Source: Flammula alnicola
Lineage: Eukaryota > Basidiomycota > Agaricomycetes > Agaricales > Strophariaceae
Length of the DNA: 64,000 nt
Assembly: GCA_015499995.1 (NCBI GenBank)
Contig: JADNRV010000078.1
Coordinates: 124,001 to 188,000 of the forward strand
Direction of reading: 5' to 3'
Positions 1 to 11,715 of the stretch are shown piece after piece. A model generated the notes under the pieces. That model did not search any database, was not told the origin of the DNA, and saw nothing but the letters and a program-made list of their open reading frames with translations. The position numbers and the translations under genes are program-made. Position 1 is the first letter of the stretch. Every line of letters starts with the position of its first letter.

Positions 1-438
1 GGCGCCGGATTGGCATTCGTTGGCATATTTGGGTTAAAGGCAGTGTGCATCGAGAGGGCAAAACAGCCCCGTGCCCTAACTGTATAATAAAAATTGTTGA
101 CTAGTACAGGCATACCTGGACAGGGGTGGAAAATTACGCACGATGTGTACTGTAGTCCTTGTATGTATGTGGTTTCTGCGTCATCATTACGCGAATCCCG
201 GGTTACAGTCAAAGCCCTGGATAAATGTGATAATACAATAGATGGTGTCGTTTCCAGATCGATAAGTTACACACTAGACAATACAGAAGAGTGGTATACG
301 CGTCTCCACACCTGTGGACGAGGGTATATGTTTCCATGCGTCCTTCCCTATCCATTACATTCGTTACATTAGTCGTGCCGGTCGTTGTCGTGGTACATTT
401 GTCGCTGTACATTTTCCCTTCAAAATAATAGTGCTCCA
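1..438. other. No gene recognised at left edge
   Basis: The first 438 bases hold only short overlapping open frames in several phases, with no recognisable domain and no consistent splice structure. This is downstream (3') of the WW-domain gene that ends at 439, so part of it is probably that gene's 3' UTR. Confidence 0.4.
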
Positions 439-3400
439 TCAAACCGCTGTCTGCCCGGAGTCATATGACCCTCGACGAATGCTCAGAATGACAGGCAAGT
501 TCCAAAGTCTGTTGAGAAGTGTATGCTTGGCTTGTTCTTTCTCGTCTGGTTCTTGCGAGGCTACACCCTCAGACTCTTCTAGTTGTTCTAGTTGATCCTC
601 GTAAGCTAGGCGGCGGTCGTCTTCGCCTTGATCGTGCTTCTTCTCCCATGAAGTGTAAATACACCAGACGATGAGGACGGCAACCGCGGCACACAGCGAT
701 CCAACGAGACTGCGACTCCCAGTGTTTGAGCCTTGGAAACACACAAAGCAGAAGGCAGCGATGAAGGCGACCGTCCTGTTGTCAAGAAAAGAAATCAATC
801 ATTCAAGCCGACAGGAGGGAAACGAGGAACACATACCCCCACATGAGCAGAGCGTATGGTAGACTGTACAATATAGCTAGCGTCTCCAAGCCCAGATGAG
901 GGTGACTTCGCTCAAGCAAGAATCGTTGCTAATGTCCGTGATTCAGTGCTGCATCACCCAGACACTGAGAAATATCCACGTACCACGTCATCAGCGGTTT
1001 CACGGCTTTTCGTCCGATTTTGTCTCATTAAGAGCAAGCCCAGGATAATGCTGCCGGTGTCGGCGAACACTGAGAGGTAACTCGCTATTTGTGCAGGTGA
1101 TCTGTAGTTCAGATTCACGTGGGTGTCGACACTTTGAATGGCCAAGAATCCCACGTTGGACGTCAACATAACGGTAGCCTATATATAAAGAAGAGTTCAT
1201 ACCAGGAAAAGTACAAGACTCCAAAAAGGACACTCACAAAGAAAATGAATTCCTGCCACTCGTCATTCATGTTTTTCATTGACTGCTCCCAAACCGATTT
1301 GTGCATGATCCCATCCACCCACATCTTTTGCAAGGTTCGCAGATGAACGTCTGGAGCCGAGAAAAGGACAAAGGAAATGGTCTTGATGAGCCAGGTGCGT
1401 CGATTGAGAGGGTCGCCAAAGACCGAAAAATCACGCTCTATGCGTGCGAACGATTCTCCATGGAAATTGAGAAACCTCGAATGATCTGCACAAAGGTGAA
1501 TCAGCAAATAAAAGAATACGATGCAAGAACTGGACCCACAGAAGATGTACATCTGTCGCGCTAGTATGATACTTAGTGTTAGCAGCTTCGCTTACATGAA
1601 TCCCAGAGTTCTTACCGAAAAGGCTCATAGATCCAACACAGTCCGGTCCGACATTTTCTAAATGGAAATGAGCCATCCGAGAAAACACATGAAAGGAACA
1701 CCAAGATCTCACTTTCCAACTCGCCCGTCAATCCCAGAATTTTGAACAAGTTGTCCAGAGTATAGGATGCAGTCGAAAATGGTGACGTCATGCTATCTAT
1801 AAAGAAATTTTAAGAAGCGAGAAAGGTCCAGACACCATGACAATCATACCTCCAATAAAATGGAGAAGGATATCTCTTAACTCGGAAACCAGACTAGTGG
1901 ATAACTCTAAACTGGAGGGGTACAACTGAACAAAGTACCTTGACGAACACATACTGTAAATGTTCGGAGCAATTGCAAAGTAGAGAGATCCCTCACCAGT
2001 ATTGAGCTTGGATTTCATATCCTGTACAAAAAGGCTCATCAGTTAGGGAAAACCTTCTTCGGGATAAGAGCTACCAAGATGCAGGTCAGTTTTTGCGCCT
2101 CTGACCTCCCAGGTGGAGTCCATATCTACAGTATCGAAGGTGTCCAAGAAGAAGATGGCCCGCGCGTCATGGTCGACATAATAGTAAGTGCACTCGAAAC
2201 CATCCGAGTCCTTCTTGTAACCAACATCGATCATAATAACCCAGTTATCGGGAAGAGATTTGCCTATTGGGATGCTGTTCTCAAGTCTTTCGATAACCTC
2301 CATCATGTGTTCAAGAATCGGGGGATCGTAGACATCAGCATCCGTGTAGACCTTCTAAGAGACAGATAAATACAGTTGAGCAGCGACTCGTTCCAGAGAA
2401 CTGCAGGCGGACCTTTTCCGGGTGATAGAAGTAACGAGCTCCTTCAGGGTGAGCATATCTGATCCAACCGGGGGGTGGAGCAGGTCTACCAACAATCACC
2501 GTCAGGTAACGAAAACACTGGATTGGACAGAATAAAACGTACTTGTTGAAGACTGAAGTTAACGGTTCGATATACTTGTAAGTGTGTTGGTTTCGTCTAG
2601 TCAATAAAAATATAGTCAATAACAACCTAAAACAATTTGCCAGGATAATTATCTCGCATTTTGGTCCGGCGTTCATATCGTTTAGTCTGGTTCGGCACCA
2701 CAGGCGTAATGCCACTGCCTTCATTGATGGAGGATTGTCCTGAAGGAAGAGGAATGACCTCCGCAGTAATGTTGTTCCAAGAATTGCCTTCAATGGTTTC
2801 TTCGGTTATGGGTTGGTTGTAAGATTGTGGTGACGAGCCTCTCGAAGTTGATGGAATGTGAAGGCTCGTTTGACTGATATGTCCGGGAGAGTTGACTTCG
2901 ATTGGAGAGGTAACTTCAATAACGGGTGATGGAGAGCGACGATGAGAGCGAGGAGGAGAGCGATGTCGTGATGGATGTACATCGTATGGGTGAAGAAGGT
3001 CTGGCGCTGAAGTGGAGTATTGGCGACGTGGTCTAAAGTGGACAGGACGGTGGCGGGTGGGATGAAATGCATCCAGTTCAAATGTCGAACCGGCAGCTGA
3101 ATGAGAATAGTTAGATTCTGGATGGCGCGATGAGCGTGATGCATTGCGACTGCGAGTCGAGAGATTCTGCCCGGATCTTATTGAGGAACGTGAAGTGTTG
3201 CGAATTCCGCCAGACGAGAATGGGTAAAGGGACGGTGACACTCCTTCGAGAGAAATAGTGTCGCCGGTTCGTGTGATGGTGTACGACACAGAGCTTTGTT
3301 GGGAGTCTACCTGGGATGCCTGCTCCTTCAAATCTTCCTTGACTTGGGGTTCTTCCTTTGAGCTTGTCGGTTGTTCCCCCTGCGATGATGGTGGTGGTCT

Positions 3401-3571
3401 TTCGATTCCTTTCCCTCCAAATCTCAATCTTGAGCGGAAAATAGACCCTAAAAAGGCCAACCGTCGAAGAATCCTTCCAAGCGCCCGTTGTATAACGCCT
3501 GGCTTCATAATCCGCGACAAGAGCCTGCGAATACCAAGGAGGAGTTGTGAGAGCAGCGAGGCTGTAGACAT
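439..3571 (-). CDS. WW-domain multipass membrane protein (Agaricomycete family)
   Basis: A multi-exon gene read leftward from the ATG at 3569-3571 to the stop at 439. The N-terminal exon encodes a hydrophobic/basic start and then a long Ser/Pro/Arg-rich disordered region. A WW-type segment follows at about 2400-2500 (PPPGWIRYAHPEGARYFYHP, with the first Trp, the YFY core and the His-Pro), then an acidic linker read at 2043-2306. The C-terminal half has several membrane segments and the conserved-looking stretches DVHLRTLQKMWVD, NDEWQEFIFF, SPAQIASYLSVFADTGSII and LLLMRQNRTK. A C-terminal acidic coiled tail closes the protein. This layout matches a large, functionally uncharacterised family of WW-domain membrane proteins in mushroom-forming fungi (family knowledge). 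Function is unknown; the WW part presumably binds proline-rich ligands (inference). The junction near 2590-2640 is uncertain: an in-frame TAG must be spliced out, and the intron I can draw is only about 38 bp. Element A lies about 200 bp upstream of the start codon. Confidence 0.75.
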
Positions 3572-3770
3572 GTCGAAGGCAAGCAATGCTCCAGACACTG
3601 CGTGGGGGACTGCAACGAAAAGGGTGTGGCGCTGTGCAGCAATACTGAGTGTATTGGCATAAGAGTATTTTTTGACAGCTTCTCGGGGCTGTGGTAAAAG
3701 TCCTCAAGGCCTCATGGCCGTAGCCGGGCCGCCTTATTAACCCCGCAGACATCTCGAGGGCAGGCCATAG

Positions 3771-3785
3771 TAAGGTCTAACATGG
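3771..3785 (+). repeat. Element A left terminal inverted repeat
   Basis: TAAGGTCTAACATGG, preceded directly by the 8-bp target duplication GGCCATAG (3763-3770). It is identical to the reverse complement of the right end. Confidence 0.93.
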
Positions 3786-3831
3786 ATCACCCGGGTCACG
3801 CCCGGGTCAAAACCCGCAGGTCAGGATGGAG

Positions 3832-3847
3832 TAGGGACTAACACGGA
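3832..3847 (+). repeat. Element B left terminal inverted repeat
   Basis: TAGGGACTAACACGGA, directly after the target duplication GGATGGAG at 3824-3831. Confidence 0.94.
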
Positions 3848-4064
3848 CCGACGAGATCCGGTTGCTACCCGTGACCGTTTATATCCGGATACTATTTTCG
3901 GTACCCGTGACTATTTATAGCGAACCGTGGATACCACGGATATAAATAGCCATATATAGATATATTTTCAATCTCCGACGTCAAGCAAGGATAGCGTGGT
4001 TTTCGCCGCGTTAACTAACCGCTGCGAGCATCCCAACGGTTTCTTCCCTCCCCGCCTTCTTGTT

Positions 4065-7000
4065 ATGCCTCCCAAGGCCGCGCCCAAGGCTCCCAAGGCT
4101 GCTCCCAAGCCCCGCAAGGGCAGCAAGGCTGTTGCTGCTGCCCCTGCAGCTCCTGCACCACCGGATCCACCTGTAACTCCCCCTCCAAGGCCACGAGGGC
4201 GGGCAGGTCTGCGTGGTTTTGAGACGCCAGGGGAGCAATTTCCACCAGTATCTCCAGACTCAAGTGATGAAGATACTGACACTGCTGCTGCTGGGGATGT
4301 TTTTGCTCCTCCTGTTCTTATATCACCCATCAAGCGTCGCCAGAGGCAAGCTGCTCCTACAATCAACCGTCTCACTGATCTCGAGGTCTGGGACATGAGT
4401 GATGAAGAGATTGTTGGTGAGTATATTCAACAAAATTAACAAGTAATGATAAATAAATAAATTCTTTAAGATGCTGCACGAATGTCGTGGAGATCTGAAG
4501 TCTACGATCACTATGACGTCACACTGCGACGGAATTTTACTGAGGCCCAAGAGCCTCTTTCTATGACTTTGATATTCACTTGCAAAACACATCCACAGAA
4601 TCACACATCTGTCCGGACTCGCCTCCGGGGGAAATCGGGCGATGGGACAAGCAATTTGCAGAAGGATGTTGATACTTGCTTGAGAAAGCAAGGCCGTGAA
4701 CGTGTAAAGCCAGCGCCGGCAGCTATTTCTTACTCTGAGGCAGCTCATTGTGCTCTTATTGCCCTTCGTTGCGCTAAAAATGCACGTCCGATCAACTCTG
4801 TCCTTGACGAAGACTATAAACTTGAGGTCGAAATGCTACGACCTGGGACCAAGCTTCCGAGTCCAATGACTGTTCAACGAGATCTTCTTTACATCTATGA
4901 ACAGGCCTCCATTGCAGTAAAGAACTATTTTTTGGTATGTTAATTTGCATTATAAGATTTAGAAAGTGCTTATACGTTAAATGTAGCAACTAAACAGTAC
5001 AATTCACCTGGTTCTCGATGGGTGGACTTCTCTGCTTGTTTCTTCGTATCTTGGCCTTGTGGTTGTTTGGTTTGATCAGGGAGTAATTCATCGTGCAATT
5101 CTGGAATTCATTCGGTGTGTGGCAAATCTGTGATATATATTCTCTATTTCTCAGTTCCTTCTATTTTGATAGCTTGACTAAAAAACATGACGGGCGGTAT
5201 CTGGCCACAGTTACATCCGAATGTTTGAAACGGTTTGGTCTTGATCAACAGGTAAGTAAAATAAATATAATCTTTCAAAATAGATAATAATGTCTGCATT
5301 TATATAGCTACTTGGTCTATGTATGGACAATGCCAGTAATTGCGACAAGCTTGCAGAATTGCTGTCTGACTATATTCCCACATTCTGGGGTATGGATGCA
5401 CGCCTGCGATGCTTGGCTCATATAATCAATCTTGTTGCAAAGGTAACTGCAAAAATATCCGTTGAGCAATTAGCTAATTGTTTCTATTTAGATCTTTATT
5501 TCTTTCTTCTTTAAGAAACCGAAAGTAAAGAAATCTATCACGATTGCATCAGACCATCGCAACGAAGAGGTAGAGCTGGTTGTGGATCCTGGGGATGGAT
5601 CAGATGAGGGTGAGGAGGATTCTGCAGCCACTGAACAAGCGTCAATCGAGGCAGAGGAGACCCAAGAAGATGATGGTCAAGTAGCTCATGATGATGCAGT
5701 CGTCAAGTCTCTTTGGGATGTCGCAATACGCGAGATGAAAGATCAAGGTGTGGTGATGTCTGAAGCAGAAAAACAGATGGCACTTAAACTCTTTCCGGCG
5801 GTACAGTCATCATTCAATATTACTAAATATCTGTTCTAAAATATTATCTAGGTTTCTGGACTTGCACGCCGTGTTCACGACTCATCGCCACTGAATGAGA
5901 AATTCCAGGAACTTATCGACCAGGATCCTGAGCTTTCATCAACCAAGCGTGCTCTCGATCGCCGTGTTCCAACTCGATGGAACTCAGACTTTGACTGTCT
6001 TGCTGCACACTTGCATTTTAGGGATGTTATTGAGGCTCTGACAGGTGTTTCTGGGAACAAGTTGCAGGCATACCGCCTCTCAGAAGAGCAATGGGAATTG
6101 GCAGATGATGTTCAAGAGGTGTTAAAGGTGTTGATATCTTTTTTTTATTCACGTAACTGTGTCTGATTTTTCAATAGCTTTTTAAAGATGTAACACTACT
6201 CTTCTCCCAGGCAGAGGTCCCTCTTATTGTTGACGCTCTTCCCATGTTATTCCACCTTCAAGATAGCTTAAAGGCAGTTGTTCTTGATCAGCCCCAGAAT
6301 GATGACGATGCCTCCGATGACGACTCTGACTTATCCTCCACTTCCGGTGAAACTCCTGCTGTAATTCGGATTGCAGCTCACGCTGGAGTTTTGCTCATCG
6401 AGAAATATATGGACTTGACATGGGATTGTGAGATCTATGTTATATCTATTGGTGCTTTTTCAATTTCCTATTTTTTGGATTTAATAGCTGATATATAAAC
6501 CAGTTATGTGTCCAGATCGGAAGCTGCAGTTCCTTAAAGACTATGTTTCATCGGAAAAGTTAAAGGAAATCAAAAAGATGGTAATTAACCGATGGTCGAA
6601 GACTTATGCACCTGCACAGTCACAGATTCCAGTTGCAAAGAAGAATACCAAGGTAATGTATTTTCTAAGTCATAAACTTGGATTTTTTCTTACTTTCGGA
6701 TCATAGGAAAAGTCAAAATGGGCTGCTCCCTCTTCTGCTTCCTCAGGTTCAAGCAAATATCCTGCTGATTCTATTCAAGCATATCTGGCAGAAAGCGTAG
6801 CTTCATCGGACGCCATAACAGATGCAGGTGGATATATGAAATATTGGTATCAAATGAGAAATACACGACCTGGCCTTTCAAGAATGGGGCAGGCATTTTG
6901 CTCAGCACCAGGTTTGCCTTTCCTCATTATATAGAAGCTCTACTAATTTTTCCTTCTTTACAGCAACTTCTGTCGATGCTGAACGTGCATTCTCAACTGG

Positions 7001-7145
7001 TCGTCGTCAAGTGAATCATATGCAACATAATATGAGCTCACAAACATTCAAGGCACGTGTGGCACTGGGTTCTTGGGCTAAAACCCCTATATTTCCCAAG
7101 TATTCGGATATTGCAGCAATGGTGGAGTCATGCATGGGTGAATGA
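4065..7145 (+). CDS. hAT-family transposase of element B
   Basis: About eleven exons, roughly 830 residues; the ATG at 4065 starts a Lys/Ala/Pro-rich N-terminus (MPPKAAPKAPKAAPKP). Next comes a BED-like region with FTCKTHPQNH and GDGTSNLQKDVDTC. The RNase-H-like core shows the first Asp in LVLDGWTS (about 5000), the second in CMDNASNCD (5320-5345) and the hAT Cys-x2-His block RCLAHIINLVAK (5405-5440). An acidic insert follows, then RRVPTRWNSDF (5960-5990), and finally the catalytic Glu within SVDAERAFSTGR at the start of the hATC dimerisation domain, which ends HNMSSQTFKARVALGSW. All introns I checked are 45-65 bp with GT-AG ends, and no internal stop is needed to join the exons. The element therefore looks coding-intact, although activity cannot be judged from sequence. 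The first splice joins EEIV to AARMSW through a 54-bp intron at about 4417. Confidence 0.88.
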
Positions 7146-7444
7146 ACAGAGACACATGAAATTGAAAGAATATGTAATAAATTTGTACTATAGTGTTATA
7201 TTTTCCATTTTCTGAAAGACGTGGATACCAATGTTTGTAATTAATGCATGAATGAACTCTCCCCTTGATAGCTCTCTAACGCACCCTTACTTGAGCAAAA
7301 CGGATAAGAATTGACCGAGCTACATTGCGGTGGCTCACAGCGTGCAAAAATAGCGCGGGTCGATCCGGATCATACCGATCCGAACCGTATCCGAACCGTA
7401 TATGGTAAAATCCGCGGTTCGGTTACGGATCGGTCCCGGATATA

Positions 7445-7460
7445 TCCGTGTTAGTCCCTA
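7445..7460 (-). repeat. Element B right terminal inverted repeat
   Basis: TCCGTGTTAGTCCCTA, followed by the second GGATGGAG at 7461-7468. Confidence 0.94.
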
Positions 7461-7692
7461 GGATGGAGATGAGGCTGTGACCGTACCCGCCCGGGTAATT
7501 TGCAACGGGTACGGGTGTGACCTGCGGGTTGACCTGCGGGTGCTCGCGGGTGCTTGTAGGTTTGTAGGGGAAAAATAATATAAGGTACTAGACAGGTATC
7601 AAAGTGGACTCGTAGGCATAGATAGAAGAACATATAAATGAAATAAGTAGATTTGAGGTAGATATGAAAATTTGAAATTAAAATGACTCTCT
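7461..7692. repeat. Element A left subterminal repeat region (second part) and 3' flank of transposase
   Basis: This is element A DNA displaced rightward by the insertion of B. It repeats the motifs CGGGTACGGGT, ACCTGCGGGT and GCTCGCGGGTGCT; the mirrored motifs occur inside the right end at 12260-12412. In hAT elements such subterminal arrays bind transposase (family knowledge); the binding role here is inferred. Confidence 0.6.
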
Positions 7693-10600
7693 CTAATCCG
7701 AGTCGCTATCATCGATCTCGATGAAGTCTTCGTGAGATTCAATGATCACCTCTTTGGCCTTTCCTTTCCCATTTGATTTAGCCTCCTTAGCTTTCGGTTT
7801 GCGGGAGTCTGCAATAATTGACGCTGGCACACCGGGCGGGAAGAATGGGGTATTGATCCAAGACGCAAGCGCTACACGGGCTTTGAAGGTCTGGGAGCTC
7901 ATGTTGTGTTGTAAATGACCGACTTGCAAGCGCCCGCCTGAGAACGCCCGTTCTGCATCCACTGAAGAAGCTGAAAGGTACAAAATCTAGTGAACAATAT
8001 GTAGTACAATCAAAGAACAAAAAACTTACCAGGGGCTGATAAAAAATCAAGAGCCATCCTCGCAACGCCAGGCCGAGTGGGTAAGGCCTGCTCCCAGTAC
8101 TTGAGTATTCCGCCGGCTTGGTTTATTTCTTCAATTGGAATTCTAGGTGTACCAAGGTATGCCTCAATCGAGTCGTGAGGGTGCTGACTGGTGGACGCAG
8201 TCGGGTGGCGATAACTACTTGCCCATTTACGGACCTATCTTCATTGATTAACCTTTTTCGCAATATTAATACTGGAATGTCGTGCTTACTTTTTCAGGAG
8301 GTTTTTCCGTGCTTGAAGACGCCGCTGAGTTTTGACTACTAGAGCTGCGCTGCAGATAGGTCTCGCTCCATCGTGCACGCACGGCACGATCAACCTCCAC
8401 CCTATCTTCGGGTCGCCAGTCTTCGTTCTCATTGAACCAATCTAGCTTCTTGTCCGGACACATGACTGCAAACAGATCAGGTAGGAAGGTGACTTATAAA
8501 AAATGAGGTCAGATTAATTATGACGCACCTATTGCAATTCGGTAAACTTCATTATCATCGGTTAAGGCGTAGTACTTTGATATAATAAGCAGTGCAGCGA
8601 TTGCCGCAATCCGGATTACCGCAGGAAGTTCATGGCTGTTGCGGATCTTGGTCAGGTCGTGCTCCATTGCCTCGAGCATTGGGATCACTTCGTGTACTAG
8701 CGGTACCTCTGCCTTCGAGAAAAGGAGAGTTATATCTTGAAAAATCTGAAGAAAATTAAGAGAGGAAAATATGCAATGGCACGTCACTTACTTCGAGTAC
8801 CTCCCCCAATTGTTTTGCGAGCGTCCATTGTGCATCAGTCAGTGCATACTGCTTGAGGTTATTACTTGAGTCGCTAGTCAGCTGTTTGACTGGCGTCTCA
8901 AACGCGATGTGCGCGGCCAGACATGCTAAATCAGAGTTCCAGCGAGTGGGAACACGTCGTGTAAGAGACCTTTGCTGTCCAGAGTGATCGACCTGGGCGT
9001 CTACAAGCTTCTCGAATTTTTCTTGCAGCGTCGGAGAATCATGGACTCGACGAGCCAATCCAGCAACCTAAATATCTATATTTGAAAACCTGAAAAACGA
9101 AAGAAAAGGAAGAACAATTACCTTCGGAAAAAGTTCCAATGCGATCTTTTCCTGGCTTGGGTTAAGAGACAAGCCCATAGCCCGGGCGGCGGCAATTGCT
9201 TGCCCTTTCACAGAATTTACAGCTGCTTCGTCATGGGCAGCCTTTCCTTCATCCATCACGCCTTGCTCGTCTTGATCAGCAGAAAGCTCCTGGTCAACCG
9301 TGTCGGTCTGGCGCTCGGAGTCTTCATCTTCGAATTGGTTGAATACCGGTATAGGAGCGGGATCCGTGGAAGTTTCCAAGGCCACGTTCTGAGCATTTAC
9401 ATGTCTGTGAGCCCTTTTACGCTTGGATGGTGCGACTTTAGGTGTTTTCTTCCTGGTAATTGGCTTGAAGAAAAATGAAATGAAAGACTGTCGAGGACAA
9501 TCAGCCTTGATATTTGCACGGAGATGACTCGCTTTACCTTCGCCACCAGGTTGACTGTGTGTGGAAAGCAACGTGAACGAGATAATGCACCCCGAAAGGA
9601 GGGAATATATTTTGGCAGTTCTGATGCCGTGGTGTCGCAATTACTGGCATTGTCCATGCAGATTGTGTGGAGCTGGTCAAAGGCGTGTAAGAAAATATTT
9701 AAGGACATCGGAAAATGAAATCTCACTTTGTTTGCAATGTTAAATCTTTTCAAGCAAGCCGCGATAACCTTCGCAAGATATTCACCGGTGTGGCTTTCCA
9801 AAAGGCTAAGATTAACGACAGAATCAGTTGGCTACATCCACATCAATGCCTGCTAGACTTACCGAACAAATTCCAGTGTCGCGCGCCAGATCTTGCCGTT
9901 AGAGAACCAGATGACTACTATACCCAAGTAAGATGCAACAAACGGAGCCGTCCAGCCGTCGACGACGAGGTGAAGTGATCCCATAAATTTCTATTCAGCA
10001 GGATTAATATTGGTAAGAATTGACAATGTTAATCAAAGACGTACCGAGAAATATTCTACTACCAGTGCTGAGCCCCTTTGATACAATGTCTTTAGATCTC
10101 TGGAGACTGTCATTGGCGCGGGTATCTTTGTTCCTGGCCGAAGGAGCTCTACTTCCTCCTTGTAGAGAGGATCGTTTACCATGTTAACTGCACGATGGGA
10201 CATGGCGCATCGCAATGCGACGATCGCGCGATGTCGAGACTCGGTATACTTGGATACAGTCTGGTGAAGATTTTGTTGGGCGTTTGCGGAACTGTCCTTC
10301 CCCTCAACGCCGCGCCTTTGTTCGCATTTTGTAGCGGTACGCACGAGGTTTGTCGTTCCTTGGCCCGTCGACATGCGGTCGCGATATTGGACGTGGTTCA
10401 CAGGATCAAAACGACATGTGAACTTGAATCGAAGCTTGATTTTGGAGCCGTCGGGGTCGTAAATCCGTTCCAGCGAGACAGAGTAGTGATCATATATGTC
10501 AGATTTCCATTTCTTCTTCTCCTCGGCTGTTAAATAGGTATTAGCAATTGATAATTACATACGAGAGAGATTATAATACCAATAATCTCGTCGTCAGACT

Positions 10601-11213
10601 TTTTCCAAACGCTGAAATCGTTCCGTGAGTCATCCGTTCGGACGATTTTCCGTTTCTTTGAAGGAGATACAAGAACCGCAGAAGCCTTCTTGTTTCCAGT
10701 CTTCTTGTTACCAGTCTGGGATCTCGTGTTTTTGGACGGGGAGTCAGGCGGTGAATGTGAAGGCTCGGACGTTGTCCCTGAAGTACTCGGGGTGCATGGA
10801 GGCGAGCCTAACAAAATAAATATGTCAGAGCTACAGACTTAGAGTATAGAACGAAATTAAATGGCACTCACTGGCACCTGAGGCACGGGCACCTCCAAGA
10901 ACTCGATACCGAAGGGATATGTGCGACATGGCCTTCAATCCGAGACTAGCAACAGTTTCCCAGCTTCTGAGATGCTGGTGGCGGTTGAGCAGGTAAAGTT
11001 GGTGATTATGCTCATGTTCTTCAGGTAACAAGACTCGTTCTCGAAGGTAGTCGAGTATATCCAAGACAGTTGTATTCATATCAACAACTAGAATCATCTC
11101 AGTATAGGCAAAGGACTTGAAGTAAGAGGAAAGAACTTACGGACAGAAACCGAATGCTTGTCGGCACCCATGACAAATATAGTGAATGTCTTGTTGCTGA
11201 TAAGCCTCTTCAT
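7693..11213 (-). CDS. hAT-family transposase of element A with N-terminal ubiquitin-like domain
   Basis: Read leftward from the ATG at 11211-11213. Exons 1-2 (split by a 53-bp intron at about 11088-11140) encode a beta-grasp-like module of ~80 residues: KTFTIFVMGADKHSVSV, NTTVLDILDYLRERVLLPEE, QLYLLNRHQHLRSWETVASL and SHISLRYRVLGG. A Ser/Thr/Pro linker with basic KKRK follows. The rest parallels element B: a BED-like region (FTCRFDPVNH, GTTNLVRTATKC), first Asp in HLVVDGWTAPF (about 9940-9970), second in CMDNASNCD (about 9640-9665), RCFPHTVNLVAK, RRVPTRWNSDL (about 8930-8960), and Glu in SVDAERAFSGGR with HNMSSQTFKARVALASW. The C-terminus adds a Lys-rich/acidic tail (ESHEDFIEIDDSDSD) absent from B. 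Introns of ~50 bp join all exons I checked without internal stops. The ubiquitin-like assignment rests on pattern reading and needs a structural or profile search. Confidence 0.85.
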
Positions 11214-11320
11214 ACGATCAAGCCGCAAGTGGGATACGTGAGACCGACGGTATCGCCACCGTCGTCCAAGTTTGGCGAATATCTCTTGAAAAGGTAAACA
11301 TCCAGGGACGAGATGATGCG

Positions 11321-11715
11321 CTACGTGAGAAGGAATGAGATACTGGAAAAACTGAAACATCGAGAAAGCATCGCACCGTGTACCATCGCCAAAATAATCC
11401 AGTATACGTACATGACGACCAAGAACTTTGGCAAGTCATTTTTCTGGTGTCCTTTGATATTGAGGCCGGCAAACGAGCTGGAAAAATATGCGCTCGCAGC
11501 AAATCCTGCCGCTAGTGGCCCAAGGAATGTCGTGATCGAAAAAATCACCCAAAAAAATCCATGGGAGACCACAGAGTATGATGTTGAGGGGCGTAGTTTC
11601 GGCCGTGTATTAGAGTTGATGTCTGAAGGTCAATTAGTAAGAGCATTGCAAGAAGAATAAAATATTGCGCACCAAATTTTTCGCGCTCAACGGCTCGCCT
11701 GTTGGAGACAGACAT
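11321..11715 (-). CDS. Small two-TM protein gene carried inside element A
   Basis: A two-exon gene found by splicing: exon 1 is 11673-11715 (starts MSVSNRRAVEREKF) and exon 2 is 11321-11622. They are joined across a 50-bp intron that begins GTGCGC, has a good branch sequence (TTACTAAT) and ends CTTCAG. The product is 114 residues: a hydrophilic N-terminus, one membrane segment (GFFWVIFSITTFLGPLAAGF), a loop with LNIKGHQKNDLPKF, and a second segment (LVVMYVYWIILAMVHGAML). It reads in the same direction as the transposase and stops 107 bp before the transposase ATG. I do not recognise the family. A second possibility is that a 41-bp intron starting at GTACACGG removes the stop and fuses this part onto the Ubl-transposase; the frame would allow it. 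It could be a captured host gene, an accessory transposon gene, or 5' exons of the transposase. Confidence 0.5.

Larger units (their letters stand above)
3832..7460 (+). mobile_element. hAT transposon, element B (inserted into element A)
   Basis: A 3629-bp element with perfect 16-bp inverted termini (TAGGGACTAACACGGA and its reverse complement at 7445-7460). It is flanked by the 8-bp direct repeat GGATGGAG at 3824-3831 and 7461-7468, which is element A sequence, so B jumped into A after A was in place. It carries one multi-exon transposase gene on the plus strand. Its subterminal regions are rich in ATCCG/CGGAT and GTGAC motifs, different from the CCCGGGT/ACCCGC motifs of A. The termini of A and B match at 12 of 15 positions, so the two elements are related families rather than copies of one another. 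Confidence 0.94.

Noticed and set aside
11313..11660. 115-codon plus-strand frame inside element A
   Set aside because: It lies opposite the spliced two-segment membrane gene, which has a better start, intron and hydrophobic pattern. No family resemblance on the plus strand.
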